Below, piece by piece: positions 1-11,130 of a stretch of 64,000 bases of DNA (positions are counted from its first letter, which is position 1; each line of letters starts with the position of its first letter). The translations under genes and the position numbers were made by a program. Under the pieces are notes generated by a model. It was not told the DNA's origin. It ran no database searches and saw nothing but the letters and a program-made list of their open reading frames with translations. Source of the DNA: Liolophura sinensis (Eukaryota; Mollusca; Polyplacophora; Chitonida; Chitonidae); the NCBI RefSeq assembly GCF_032854445.1, contig NC_088304.1:31977810-32041809 (forward strand), given 5' to 3'.

Positions 1-592
1 ACAGAGAATGTTGTTCGGAAGTAACTGAAAAATGACCAGTTATTAGCAATTAGACTGCGGCTGGAGAAAATATCATAAAATATTTATTTATTGCTCAGAC
101 ATGTTTGTGACATAGCTAGGTTATTCTCGCTCTACAAGGCCTATGACATGCAACTGCTTCAAGAAAGACTCTGTCAGCAGAATCTATAGCCGTTGTTGGC
201 CCAAAAGCAACCGTCCCTTCACAGCACACCTTCTTCCCTTTGTTACTATTTAGCAGGAGATTTTGTACAGTAAACCTACTCCATTAAAAATGACTTTTAC
301 GTCTCCTATTTTATAGGACTGCTGAATGAGACAAAGACAAAAATCTCTTCCAGAATAACAGCCAACCAGAGTACAGCTAGTATATATATACTCTATATTA
401 TACAGACCACACCAGCGGACACAATGTGGACACGGTACCATGCATGCCGGCCATGTCAGACAATGAACTCTTGGGATCGGTGACTCTGAACATCAATTAT
501 GGATGACGGCTGGCGTAAGAGTTCCTACTTCGACCCTTAAATTTAGTTGATGCTGAGGCAACAAAAAGAATAGTAATAAAAGAATTAAAGTT
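1..592. other. Presumed CNG intron; no further exon seen
   Basis: This stretch is downstream of the donor on the minus strand. Neither strand shows an S6 helix, the C-linker or a cyclic-nucleotide-binding domain. The short open frames are shadows without recognisable motifs. Confidence 0.5.
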
Positions 593-599
593 ACTTACT
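593..599 (-). other. Splice donor of the CNG exon
   Basis: On the minus strand the exon ends ...TGGGA followed by GTAAGTAACT, a near-consensus donor. It falls directly after the pore motif, so the channel cannot be complete in this exon. Confidence 0.8.
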
Positions 600-1884
600 C
601 CCAGTTGCTGTCTGGTGGGGGTAGGTCTCCTATTGTCGTCAGAGTTAAAGTTGACCAGTATAACGACATCAAGTACTTCCGGGTCACTGACGCAAACTCC
701 CCTGTTGGGTAAGGATATGCCCAATCACCCACAAATCCTTCCGCCTCTGAGATCAGGTAATAAAAAGCCGCAAACCAATGGGATCCTAGGAAAAGTAAAT
801 GGGTCAAATTCGCAACCCTAAACAAGTTGGGATAGGCCGCTCTTGATTCCAGCATGTACATGAACCTGAGTGTCCGGTAGGTTTTTAAAAATCTTGGGAA
901 ACGAATCATTGGATGTATCCCTATAAAAATCTGAAGCAAATCCAAAGGGAACAGGGAAATGATGTCAAAGTAAAAATTGGAAGATTTGTAATAATTCTGG
1001 CGTAACTTTCTCCCGTCGTATACCATGAGTCCCTGCTCGAGGTAGCCCGTTCGAAACTGTACAACAATGTCCAGGGCATATATAGTGTCACAGACCGCAT
1101 CAAACGTGAACCACACGGCCTCCCATCCATCCTGGATTTCTCTGAATCCTTCCCGGGCTATACACGTCCACCAGTTATATAACACCGCAAGCGTCACTAT
1201 TGCAAGCCAGTAAAACATAAACGTACCGTCCGGGTGAATGACTGCGCAGATCACGTTTTGATCCCGCCATTTGTAATCGTTATGGTCATCATTAGAGATA
1301 CTGTCATCAGAATCCGTGCGTTGCTGGCGAGTTGAGAACTTCTTCAGGAAGGAATCCTGTCGATGGAGATTTCCTTTCTTTTTTGGCCTTTGCCTGACAG
1401 CGTTTGTCGTTTTAACTATTGTCCGTAACTTGCTCCAGTTGCTAGCACTCTGTAGAAAACCTTTGGAATTTTTCTTTGGCACAATTAGCTCTGGTTTCGA
1501 TCTTTTCTTTGGATTGTTATTTGTTTTGACATCTATTTGTGGATCTTCGGAGGCTGGAGAGTCTAAGGTTGTAACATTGTCACCGTCACCGTCACCGTCA
1601 GCTATTGCCTTCTTGCGATCTAAAGTCGAGAGCTTTTCAGCACAATCCTCCGACCCGCTCATCGTTTTGTCTAAATCCGTGATTTTCAGGTTATCTTTCG
1701 CGCCCCCATTGTCAATTGACTGTCCGGTGTCATGTACGATCTCTTGTGGATGGTTCGCGGCAGGACTTGACGTCGTATCCACTTTAACAGGCTCGCTAGA
1801 CAAGCTCAGTTTGTCGCTTGCCGTCGTCAGGTTCTCAGCACTCCTCGCGCTCGAGTCGCGCATGGGCGATACTTTGTCCTTCAT
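599..1884 (-). CDS. Cyclic-nucleotide-gated cation channel, N-terminal exon (N-terminus through S1-S5 and pore; partial gene)
   Basis: The exon encodes 428 residues plus two bases of the next codon. CNG channels are tetrameric plasma-membrane cation channels opened by cAMP or cGMP. Residues 1-205 are polar and look disordered, with a short GDGDGD run at 97-102 and Lys/Arg-rich stretches at 126-188. From residue 210 the channel core follows: S1 about 216-238 (FYWLAIVTLAVLYNWW), S2 about 258-277, the family-typical RTGYLEQGLMV at 278-288, S3 about 303-325 (FDIISLFPLDLLQIF), the S4 region with RFPRFLKTYRTLRF at 328-341, YPNLFRVANL at 351-360, S5 with GSHWFAAFYYL, and the pore LYWSTLTLTTIGDLPPP at 408-424. 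The ATG at 1884 is chosen because an in-frame TGA lies 24 bases upstream. The exon ends GGA|GTAAGT, phase 2; the apparent TAA stop is inside the intron. The filter reads TTIGDLPPP rather than the TTIGETPPP of vertebrate CNGA subunits. From memory this resembles invertebrate CNG-like (CNGL) subunits more than CNGA. S6, C-linker and CNBD exons are missing from view, presumably beyond position 1. Confidence 0.92.
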
Positions 1885-4230
1885 TTCCGGATCACGTAGG
1901 TATCCTCATCCGGTTGAGGTGAGTTGTTAATTAGCGTGTATCATCCATTCGTGACAGTCATTTTAATAACTGCCAGATCTGAAACATAAATTAGACAGGT
2001 GTTAGTAAGTACTAATATCAACTTTAATGAACACTTTTATGAAATTAGAACTGTTTAGGAAACAGGGTTGTTGTTTTTTTTTGCTGCACCCCCGCCCCTC
2101 CAGAAAACCAAAACATACGAGTTACACTTCGCCCTATTCAAGGCCTAATTTCTGTGTTATTTTGTTTATTTATCTTCTGATTTGCCTACCCTTAAACTGT
2201 TGAGCGTGGGAACATTTTGTGAAAGGCTATACCCAAACCAGATACCAGAGCATAAACAATGCGTGAGATTGTGAAACTTTGCGTCATGTACCTCGTGCAG
2301 GTTTGTCAGGCTGTAAGTGTGTATTTTAACGTATTATCCTTGGTCAAAATGAATAGTGGTTTTCTTCTAAAAGACAGTCAAGTACAACTTAAAGTAATTT
2401 TTGGCCTTTTCGGTGTTGAGGAGTATTTCGGAACGCCCAAAAAGCGTGTTCAGTGTAAAAGCGCTGAAAATATAAACAGAGCACATTTTGTGTAATTATC
2501 TCTCTCAATCAAGAGGGATAAAACTGACACGTAATTGTTCTCACTGGTTTAAATGTATATATACAACGTTTCTGCTCATCAGTGGTGTATAGCCGACCAG
2601 TGGTGTCTCCTATACATAACCAATAGCTTCGGCCAGAAGTCTAGCGTTCGAATCGAGCTCCTCCCGTTGTATGCTTAATTAACATATATATAGGAGGTTT
2701 ACCATGGGCCGGTTTCAACGCACACTCAGCTAAGTAAATCCATAACAAACATGACAAGGTATGTTGTAAAGATAAGACGAGCAATTTAATAGCTAAGGGA
2801 ACTTCGTGAAACTTTTGGACATGTAGCAGTGGTTTTTTGACCGTTCTCGTGTATTTTTTCACTCATGTGACAAAAATAAGTGCTCCAGTCTTGGTCTTAT
2901 GGTGATGTCTACATATTATTGATACCTGAGTATATGCATGATCAAAATCTGCGAACCAAGAAATTACGAAACAAACGGTAATCTATGCTGTGAATACGGA
3001 AATGGACAGGAACTGTCTCTTGAAACGAGTGAAAACATTGAGAAGAAAACTCAGATTAGCCTAACTTTCCGGCATTGAAACATTAAACACACATATAATG
3101 GTAGTAACTAAGACTAACTATTCTTTCTTGAACGTAAGCTTTTCAGCTGTAACAGCCTTCGTCAGAAGTGTGAAGTTGAAGTAGAGTAAACAGGTACATA
3201 TGCAAGCGAGAGGACAAAATGGATGTGAAATGAGTTCAGTGGTACCTGTTGGGTTGGTGGTCACACGCACGGTGATCGGAACTCCATCCATTGTTATTCC
3301 CTGTAGTGGGAACAAAACCCAAAGTCTGTATTGAGGCCATTCTTAATACTCTCAAATTTACTTATGATTTGTTGCTCACACATTTCTCTTTCCAGTTGAG
3401 TTTTGAAGTGTTTTTGAAACCGTAGACAAATCTTTGTCCAGTCTGCTAATATGATTCCTATTTAACCATTGTATAAGCCTATACACACATTAGCTAATTT
3501 TTCAGTTTTAGTTTTTTCTAACCGCAACATCGCAAACGTTTCCTTTTCCACGTTGTCCTATTTATCACTGAATCAACGCAGACACATTAAGACGGCTTCC
3601 GTCAGAGTCTTGTTTTGTAATAAGCAGAGATTTTTGTTTGGTATTTGGCACGAGTCCATAATAATCAGACTAAAGTATGAGGGTCCAGGAAGATGAAAAC
3701 AATCGAAACGCGGAGAAGATGCTCCTGAGTAGCTAACGTCAATAGAGCTGGAATTGGCGGGCCAAGAATGGAATATCCCATACGTGTGGACTGAAAGGCC
3801 AGTGGACAGAATGTAATCAAGTCGCTTACCTAAATGAAGGCCGTATCATGCGAGCTGTGTTATAAAATGCTACTCGAGATAAGTGAAAAAAAGCCTCAAG
3901 TTTTCATAAACGCTTTTCTTTCCTCTTCTAAATGAGACAGAGCTTACCAGGAAATTACTCTTAGCACTTGACACCGGAATTAAGTAACTCTCCAAATCAT
4001 AGTAAGTCTTCGCCGAAAAATCTTGTCGAATAAAGAGCGCTATAGCAACGTTACACCTTCTCCTGTGTAGCTCAACGCCGTCTATTGCCATGACAAACAG
4101 AAATTGATTGGATACATTTTTCAGAGCGTGTTAATTTTCTGATTTTTGGCAACAACCCATTCTTTATATACATTCAACGCATTAATGAGTTGGAGAACAC
4201 AATTTCTCTCTGCAATAATGAGTCAATATT
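1885..4230. other. No recognisable gene; upstream flank of the CNG exon
   Basis: I see no recognisable coding domain, RNA gene or repeat array. It contains the presumed promoter or 5' UTR side of the CNG gene, but I cannot place a TATA box or transcription start from sequence alone. Confidence 0.4.
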
Positions 4231-4232
4231 GA

Positions 4233-4316
4233 TTTATTTATTTCACTGGAGTTTTACGATGTACTCAAGAATATTTCACTTATACGACAGCGGACATCAT
4301 TAGGAAAGGGAGGAAA
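4233..4316 (-). mobile_element. SINE family A, 3' tail fragment
   Basis: The plus strand starts with TTTATTTATTT, then GGAGTTTTACGATGTACTCAAG-like sequence, then the TTTCACTTATACGAC block and an AGGAAAGGGAGGAAAC block. This is the reverse complement of the family A tail that recurs through the window. Confidence 0.75.
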
Positions 4317-4470
4317 CACTGAAACCAAATGTTTACTTACTTGAGGAACACTGAACATCACAATGGCCGAACTAAGAAAGTAAAGCAGCTGGAAGTGCCA
4401 TACTACCTGGAAGTAAACCATTGATATCAGAGCTCTTAGCTTATGTATAATTTGTACCTGAATGTACCTT

Positions 4471-4733
4471 CTGGGGCCTCCGTGGCTCAGTTGGTTAGAG
4501 CGCTAGCGCAGTATAATGACCCAGGAGTATCTCACCAATGCGGTCGATGTGAGTTCAAGTCCAGCTCATGCTGGCTTCCTCTCCGGCCGTACGTGAAAAG
4601 GTCTGGCAGCAACCTGCGGATGGTGGTAAGTTTCCCCCGGGCTCTGCCCGGTTTCCACCCACCATAATGCTGGCCGCCGTCGTATAAGTGAAATATTCTT
4701 GAGTATGGCGTAAAACACCAATCAAATAAATAA
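4471..4733 (+). mobile_element. SINE family A, near full-length
   Basis: This is the best full copy on the left side. It has a tRNA-like head (CTCCGTGGCTCAGTTGGTTA with an A-box-like core, then GAGTTCAAGTCC as a B-box-like element). A conserved central block follows (CAACCTGCGGATGGT, CTCTGCCCGGTTTCC). The tail carries GTATAAGTGAAATATTC and ends AAATAAATAAAT. The head implies RNA polymerase III origin, and such elements are spread by LINE machinery in trans. The central conserved block resembles shared core domains described for metazoan SINEs, but I cannot assign a named family by eye. Confidence 0.9.
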
Positions 4734-4740
4734 ATGTACC

Positions 4741-5190
4741 TTTAACATGAACGTCGCTGAAGTTAAGTAATTAGTACATGGGAAGTATCATTGGTAGATG
4801 CAAGAGGGAACATGTTCATTTTTAGAATAGTCATCTGTGCCTGAGTGTACCGTACACATGACGTCGCTGAAGTTAAGTAATTAGTAAATGGGAAGTACCA
4901 ATGGTAGATGCAAGAGGGAACATGTTCATTTTTAGACTGGTCGTCTGTGCCTGAGTGTATCGTACACATGACGTCATTTAAGTTATGTAAGTAGTACATG
5001 GGAAGTACCAATGGTAGATGCAAGAGGGGAAATGCTCATTTTTAGAATAGTCATCTGTGCCTGAGTGTACCGTACACATGGCGTCGCTTAAGTTAAGTAA
5101 TTAATACGTGGGAAGTACCAATGGTAGGTGCAGGGGGAGACATGTTCAGTCTTAGACTGGTTATTTGTTCCTAAATGTACCTTAAACTTC
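4741..5190. repeat. Tandem repeat, about 110-bp unit, about 4 copies
   Basis: The block CGTCGCTGAAGTTAAGTAAT, then GGGAAGTAC, ATGGTAGATGCAAGAGGG and GTCATCTGTGCCTGAGTGTA recurs starting near 4750, 4860, 4970 and 5080. The copies differ by scattered substitutions and the last is the most decayed. Confidence 0.9.
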
Positions 5191-7340
5191 ACAGATAGTA
5201 CTTGTAAGTATATACCTGGAAGATGACATTCAAGTCAGCAAAAATCAACACTTAAACTAAGTAAATAGTAAATTACCTGAGAGGCCATGAATCAAGAAAA
5301 TGCTCAAACTCTGAACAGTTATTACATGAGTGTATGTTAAGCATGGCAAAGGTGAAATCAAAGTTCTACAAACAGAAAGTACCTTAAACATAGGAGTGCT
5401 CATATTCTACAAGCATTTCCGCTATATCTTGTCCGACAACAAGTTCTCAGAGGAGTGTGTATTTGTTCCATTTCGAATAGCATTGAAGAGAGGGTGCAAG
5501 CTCTTTGAAGTAATATACTTGTTTAAACGGGATGGAAGAACACTAGCTCTAGTGGGCAAAATCAAAACGGAGGAACCGTTACCCGTTTCCTCTTCAGATA
5601 GGGCCTACCCCAAAGCACTGATTAAACAGTTTATTTGATGTGCACTGTTTAGATCAGGTGGCAATTCGCGTGTCTAATCTCTTCCTATCGGGCGTGAGCA
5701 CCTGCGACCAATGGGCAACCGGCGACGGGTATTTAACTCCACACGAATGGTCTGTTTAGTAAGGCGAGCGTTAATCACAGTGAGTTAGACATGACCTGGG
5801 AAGATAACGTGTACCGTGGAATGAGCTTCCAACATAATATCGCCGACATAATTACGGAGAAAGAAATAAAATGCCGAAGCAGAAGGATGGGGGCTTCACG
5901 GCAAATGGTCACGACTGTGAAGAGATCGGTTGTGTGAACGGGCTGCTGAAAGCAAAGCAAAACGGTACTCTGATGTTACCGTTAATACATTCTGCCAATA
6001 GCGTCGTATAACAGTAAATAAAAGAAACGGGTAAGAGAAAATAGGTAGGAGGAAATCTTAAATGACTTAGGTGGCTGCGTTTCACACCTTAAAGTGTAAA
6101 TCTTTTCTTCATACACAGGCAAAACATTTACTATATCTACTTATTCACTATTTCAGTTATTTCTTTATTTACTTCTTATTTATCTATTTATTTACTTTTT
6201 CTTTATTTTTTTGTAACGGAAAGTCAGTATCTTTTTCATTCATGTCATGGTTTTGTTGGCATATTCAGGGAAATGACACAGACTGTTTTATTTCAGCCAA
6301 CAACCTGTCTCTGTATAAGATAGCAAGTCCTTCTGTCCAGAAGATAAAATTGGCCAAGCCACTGTTTGGATACTGTCTACCTCTTTTGAGGAGTAGGTCA
6401 AGGCGATAACTATACATGTATCTGTTTTTGTCAGTTTGTCTAGACATGGCTTCATGAAAGAAATAGGATGGTGTTGTGCGCATGCGCTTCTACTGACATC
6501 TACTACAGCGTGATGGCCATATCTCGTCACCGGTACAATGTTTCTTGGCATCCATTTCTACAAAGCAGTTTTGGAGCTGACAACAACTTTATTGACAACA
6601 TAGGATAGAGAACAGCCAGCCACGTGTGTTTGGGGATCTGTTCGGGGGGCTATCAGTAAACAAACTGACAAAAAAGTTGACGGCTTAACAGAGAGGTGTC
6701 GTGTTGTGAGATTGCCCTTCCGGCTTCAGCACAACCCCGGCATACTTGGCCGTTTGTTGATTCCACAATATGTTTGCCGAATCCTTTCTGTCATTACTGA
6801 TAGCGATCAGGAAAAGCTCTTTACATGTCAATAAAAATTCCTCTACATTCGTCTATCCCTCGCTCTTCGAACTCATCCCGCTTTGTTCGGTTGTTTGTCG
6901 TGAGCTAACAAAGTCGGAGAGAAGTCCAAGAGAATAGACAGGATGAGACAGAGTAGAGATGTGCTTCTATTATGCACATATTGACTTTTCTCAGTCCAAT
7001 AAAACATTCGACAAGAGAGACGGCCGCAATGAACACTTGAATTTACATTACAACGATATTTGTCGATAAGCCATAAACTTGAGGCGATGGAGAGAATTGC
7101 AGCGTTTTATGTCTGTAGTACTGATGTAGCGGAAACACGAACCCCCAACAACTGTGGAAATATCGTGTACCAAGCGAAAGTTCACCAAATAGCTGCCACA
7201 TCTCGCACAAAGTCAATATATTCCGGATATACTATTCAATTAAATTGCAAGATATCAAACGACAGACAGACAAATATACAGACAGACCGAATCTCCGGCA
7301 GCCTACTTCATAATTGTGTTTTAATCCGGGGTTAGTGGCC
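5191..7340. other. No recognisable gene
   Basis: There is a low-complexity T-rich patch near 6120-6210. A 102-residue open frame on plus at 5330-5638 has no motif I recognise and begins with GTG, so I do not call it a gene. Confidence 0.4.
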
Positions 7341-7342
7341 GT

Positions 7343-7695
7343 CTTTTGAAAGAATGAATGAATGAATGCTTGAGCTTTAATGTCGTACTTAACAATTTTT
7401 CAGTCATATGACAACGAGGAGTCATTAGATGTGTGTACACATAATGTGTCTTCTGGTAGCAGGGGGAGTACATGCCGCCAAAGTGCTGCGGCCAGTAAAG
7501 TATCATGCCGAAGACACCAGACATGACATCCCACCCAGCCACATTATACTGACATGGGGCCAACCAGTCCTGTTGCCTTGCTCTAACCTCTCAGTGCTGA
7601 ACCCCAAGCAAGTACCATTCTTAAAGTCTTTGTTATATGAACCGACCGGGTTTGACCCCAGGGTCTCCTGACTTCGAGGCGGACGCTCTAGATCT
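7343..7695 (-). mobile_element. SINE family B, near full-length
   Basis: The copy is inverted. The plus strand starts with GAATGAATGAATG and the tail block (GTCGTACTTAACAATTTTTC, then AGTCATATGACAACGAGGAG). It continues through GCCGCCAAAGTGCTG, ATCATGCCGAAGACACC and CAAGTACCATTCTTAAAG. It ends in a tRNA-like head read on minus (GGTTTGACCCCAGGGTCTCC, equivalent to a B box). Related copies lie at 28.5, 45.7, 53.6, 53.9, 55.3 and 59.8 kb. Confidence 0.85.
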
Positions 7696-8090
7696 ATGAG
7701 CAGATGTAATCAAAGCGCATGTGGGATTCATATTCTGATTACCGACAGCTTGTGAAGTGGAATGATTGGAGATACTTATTGAACTTGAAGATAGATACTT
7801 ATTCATTCGCCTAGAATATTTCTTGTCTCTTTCCGTCATTAATGGTAGTCATTTACTGCTTCTCTTTGTTAGAATCCCTCCCATTTCTAGCTCTGTATAA
7901 GTTCTTACTTCATCGGTGGTTCGTGTTGAGCGTTATTTTGAAACTTGATCCAGCCATTATTGACCGAAAGCGGTCATTATGGACTACGGTTGGTATATGG
8001 ATGATTGTTTCGATACCTAGATTGCTTGTTGCAGCCTAAAGTTGTATCATGAAAGCCTTCGCTGGCCAAATAATCAAGTAACTTCTGCTT
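7696..8090. other. No recognisable gene
   Basis: I see nothing beyond short chance open frames between the SINE and the minisatellite. Confidence 0.4.
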
Positions 8091-9543
8091 GAAGTCCAAT
8101 ATCCCTTTAACAGTGGTGCCTCTAGGACGGTTAGTAACTCCTTCTAGAAGTCCAATATTCCTTTAGCAGAGATGCCTCTAGGACGGTTAGTAACTCCTTC
8201 TAGAAGTCCAATATACCTTTAGCAGTGATGCCTCTAGGACGGTTAGTAACTGCTTCTAGAAGTCCAATATCCCTTTAGCAGAGATGCCTTTAGGACGGTT
8301 AGTAACTCCTTCTAGAAGTCCAATATCCCTTTGGCAGTGAGGCCTCTAAGACGGTTAGTAACTCCTTCTAGAAGTCCAATATCCCTTTGGCAGTGAGGCC
8401 TCTAGGACGGTTAGTAACTCCTTCTAGAAGTCCAATATCCCTTTAGCAGTGATGCCACTAGGACGGTTAGTAACTCCTTCTAGAAGTCCAATATCCCTTT
8501 AGCAGTGATGCCTCTAGGACGGTTAGTAACTCCTTCTAGAAGTCCAATATCCCTTTAGCAGTGATGCCTCTAGGACGGTTAGTAACTCCTTCTAGAATTC
8601 CAATTTCCCTTTAGCAGTGATGCCTCTAGGGCGGTTAGTAACTCCTTCTGGAAGTCCAATATCCCTTTAGCAGTGATTCCTCTAGGACGGTTAGTAACTC
8701 CTTCTAGAAGTCCAATATCCCTTTAGCAGTGATGCCTCTAGGACGGTTAGTAACTTCTTCTAGAAGTCCAATATCCCTTTAGCAGTGATGCCTCTTGGAC
8801 GGTTAGTAACTCCTTCTAGAAGTCCAATATCCCTTTAGCAGTGATGCCTTTAGGACGGTTAGTAACTCCTTCTAGAAGTCCAATATCCCTTTGGCAGTGA
8901 GGCCTCTAGGACGGTTAGTAACTCCTTCTAGAAGTCCAATATCCCTTTAGCAGTGATGCCACTAGGACGGTTAGTAACTCCTTCTAGAAGTCCAATATCC
9001 CTTTAGCAGTGATGCCTCTAGGACGGTTAGTAACTCCTTCTAGAAGTCCAATATCCCTTTAGCAGTGATGCCTCTAGGACGGTTAGTAACTCCTTCTAGA
9101 AGTCCAATTTCCCTTTAGCAGTGATGCCTCTAGGGCGGTTAGTAACTCCTTCTGGAAGTCCAATATCCCTTTAGCAGTGATTCCTCTAGGACGGTTAGTA
9201 ACTCCTTCTAGAAGTCCAATATCCCTTTAGCAGTGATGCCTCTAGGACGGTTAGTAACTTCTTCTAGAAGTCCAATATCCCTTTAGCAGTGATGCCTCTT
9301 GGACGGTTAGTAACTCCTTCTAGAATTCCAATTTCCCTTTAGCAGTGATGCCTCTAGGACGGTTAGTAATTCCTTCTATAAGCCCAATATCCCTTTAGCA
9401 GTGATGCCTCTAGGACGGTTAGTAATTCCTTCTATAAGCCCAATTTCCCTTTAGCAGTGATGCCTCTAGGGTGGTTAGTAACTCCTTCTAGAAGCCCAAT
9501 ATCCCTTTAGCAGTGATGCCTCTAGGACGGTTAGTAACTCTTG
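8091..9543. repeat. Minisatellite, 56-bp unit, about 26 copies, with a 504-bp higher-order repeat
   Basis: The unit contains GGTTAGTAACTCCTTCTAGA, AGTCCAATATCCCTTTAGCA and GTGATGCCTCTAGGAC (56 bases). Diagnostic variants recur exactly nine units apart: GATGCCACTA at 8451 and 8955, ACTCCTTCTGG at 8641 and 9145, and GGCCTCTAGG at 8397 and 8901. This shows a later block duplication of 9 units. The 3' units drift to TTCTATAAGCCCAAT. Confidence 0.97.
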
Positions 9544-10985
9544 CTTGTTTGACATCAGCTTTAACTCAACAAGTTTGCCGGATACTTGGAGGAATTGCAT
9601 TCATAGAAACTGTTTCAGGCACGTTGTAAACATGGAGACAGACAACCACTTCGTAGTTTTATATGGGGATGTTCCACATTTGAACAAAACATCACGGGCA
9701 AAAGTAATACATGCAATTAGAATAAGTGACCCATTTGAGGTCAAAAAAGCTGGGACGCATGCGGATTTCCACATGACGATGTAAAATAAGATGCACACTA
9801 TATCCCTAACAACAAGAGCAACAGCCACGTCGTCTTCCCATAGAGTTGCTCATCGAAGTTAAACATTGTACCATTTAGTTTGATTGTCTGCGATATTTAA
9901 TTTAAGCGATAATGTATTCCATGTCTTATCGGGTAGCAATGTAGCCACAAAGGTAAACAAGTAAAGACTGCCGTTAAGGACACCGTCTTCCCGCTCACAA
10001 CCATCTAACTACATTAAGTGTGTAGTGTAACGCCACATAAAATCCGGGAACAGAGCTTAAATTTGCAAAGGCAGGGATTTTCCGCGAGAAACCAAGTGAA
10101 AATTTACCGACAGTCGAGAAAGATCCACGATGTAGTATATCGACGGTTTCAGTGCAGTCAGTGTCTAATTCAGTCTGTTCGGAAACCTTGGTAAGAATGG
10201 AGAGAACTGCTCTTGCCGGAGTTCTTTTAGCAGAAGATAGTGTGTGCTTAATCAGGCCTGGTTAACGACACTTAGTATAAAGAGGTGTTTAACAGACTTA
10301 AACGTGCGTAAGAGCGGATGATGTTTGATGTTCCAGGTTAACGGGCCATCTCCGCCGGTTAGCGCTCTGCAAACGGGCGAAAACCTTGCTAAAGCAAAGG
10401 CGATTTACTTCACGAACAGCAGATATTGGCCATTTCCACCGAACAGGAATGAACCGATATTGTTTGGCTTGAGTTGAAACGGCGACATTTAATATCATTA
10501 GATAGGGTGCTCTTGGTCTGGCATTAAACAGTTCGGGACGAACATGGAAAGTGTTTTAGTCGCCAGCAGCTAGCTAATACACCAGGTCAAACTGCGTTAG
10601 TACTTCGTCCGACCGAGGGCTCCACAGATGCGTGGCTTTAGGCGCAGTCCGATTTAAACGCTCCGCTATATAGCGATGATAGGGTTAGGTAATATTACTG
10701 GTTATACGGCGGCTATGTTGATCGAATGTACACACTGAAATAATAAATTGAGCGAATTCTCTTATCCCTCGAGGACACAACAAATTAAATACAAAATATG
10801 GAAAGAAACACTGCCATTGTAATGCAGAGAAGAGGTTACCTGTACTTCATGAGACCGAGAAAGTCAGCATAAGTTGAAATGGTATCACAGATATCGGATT
10901 GGTGAGAGGCTCCTGAGGTCATTAGGTAAATTAATATGACTGTATGGTCGTTTTTAATATAGCTGTCATATATACTTGAATAGTT
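9544..10985. other. No recognisable gene
   Basis: Short open frames on both strands have no recognisable domains or convincing splice sites. Confidence 0.35.
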
Positions 10986-11130
10986 GACATCACTGTGTTC
11001 ACTGTGGGCGCTGTGGGTTCAGGTTCAGCTTAAGCTGGCCTCTTCCCACCATAATTCCGTACTCGTACATGTGAAACATTCTTAAGTACTGTGAAAAAAC
11101 ACCATTCAAATAGATAAATAAATTATGTTC
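10986..11130 (+). mobile_element. SINE family A, truncated 3' half
   Basis: It has GGGTTCAGGTTCAGC, CTTCCCACCATAATTC, GTGAAACATTCTTAAGTACT and an AAATAGATAAATAAAT tail, all diverged from the 4471 copy. Confidence 0.75.

Noticed and set aside
1316-1930. 204-residue plus-strand ORF.
   Set aside because: Antisense shadow of the CNG exon, which has clear homology on minus.
4480-4560. tRNA gene (A- and B-box-like sequence).
   Set aside because: No complete cloverleaf or anticodon arm; it is the head of a SINE with a shared 3' body.
8091-9543. CRISPR-like array of regular repeats.
   Set aside because: Units are contiguous 56-bp repeats without unique spacers, in a eukaryotic genome.
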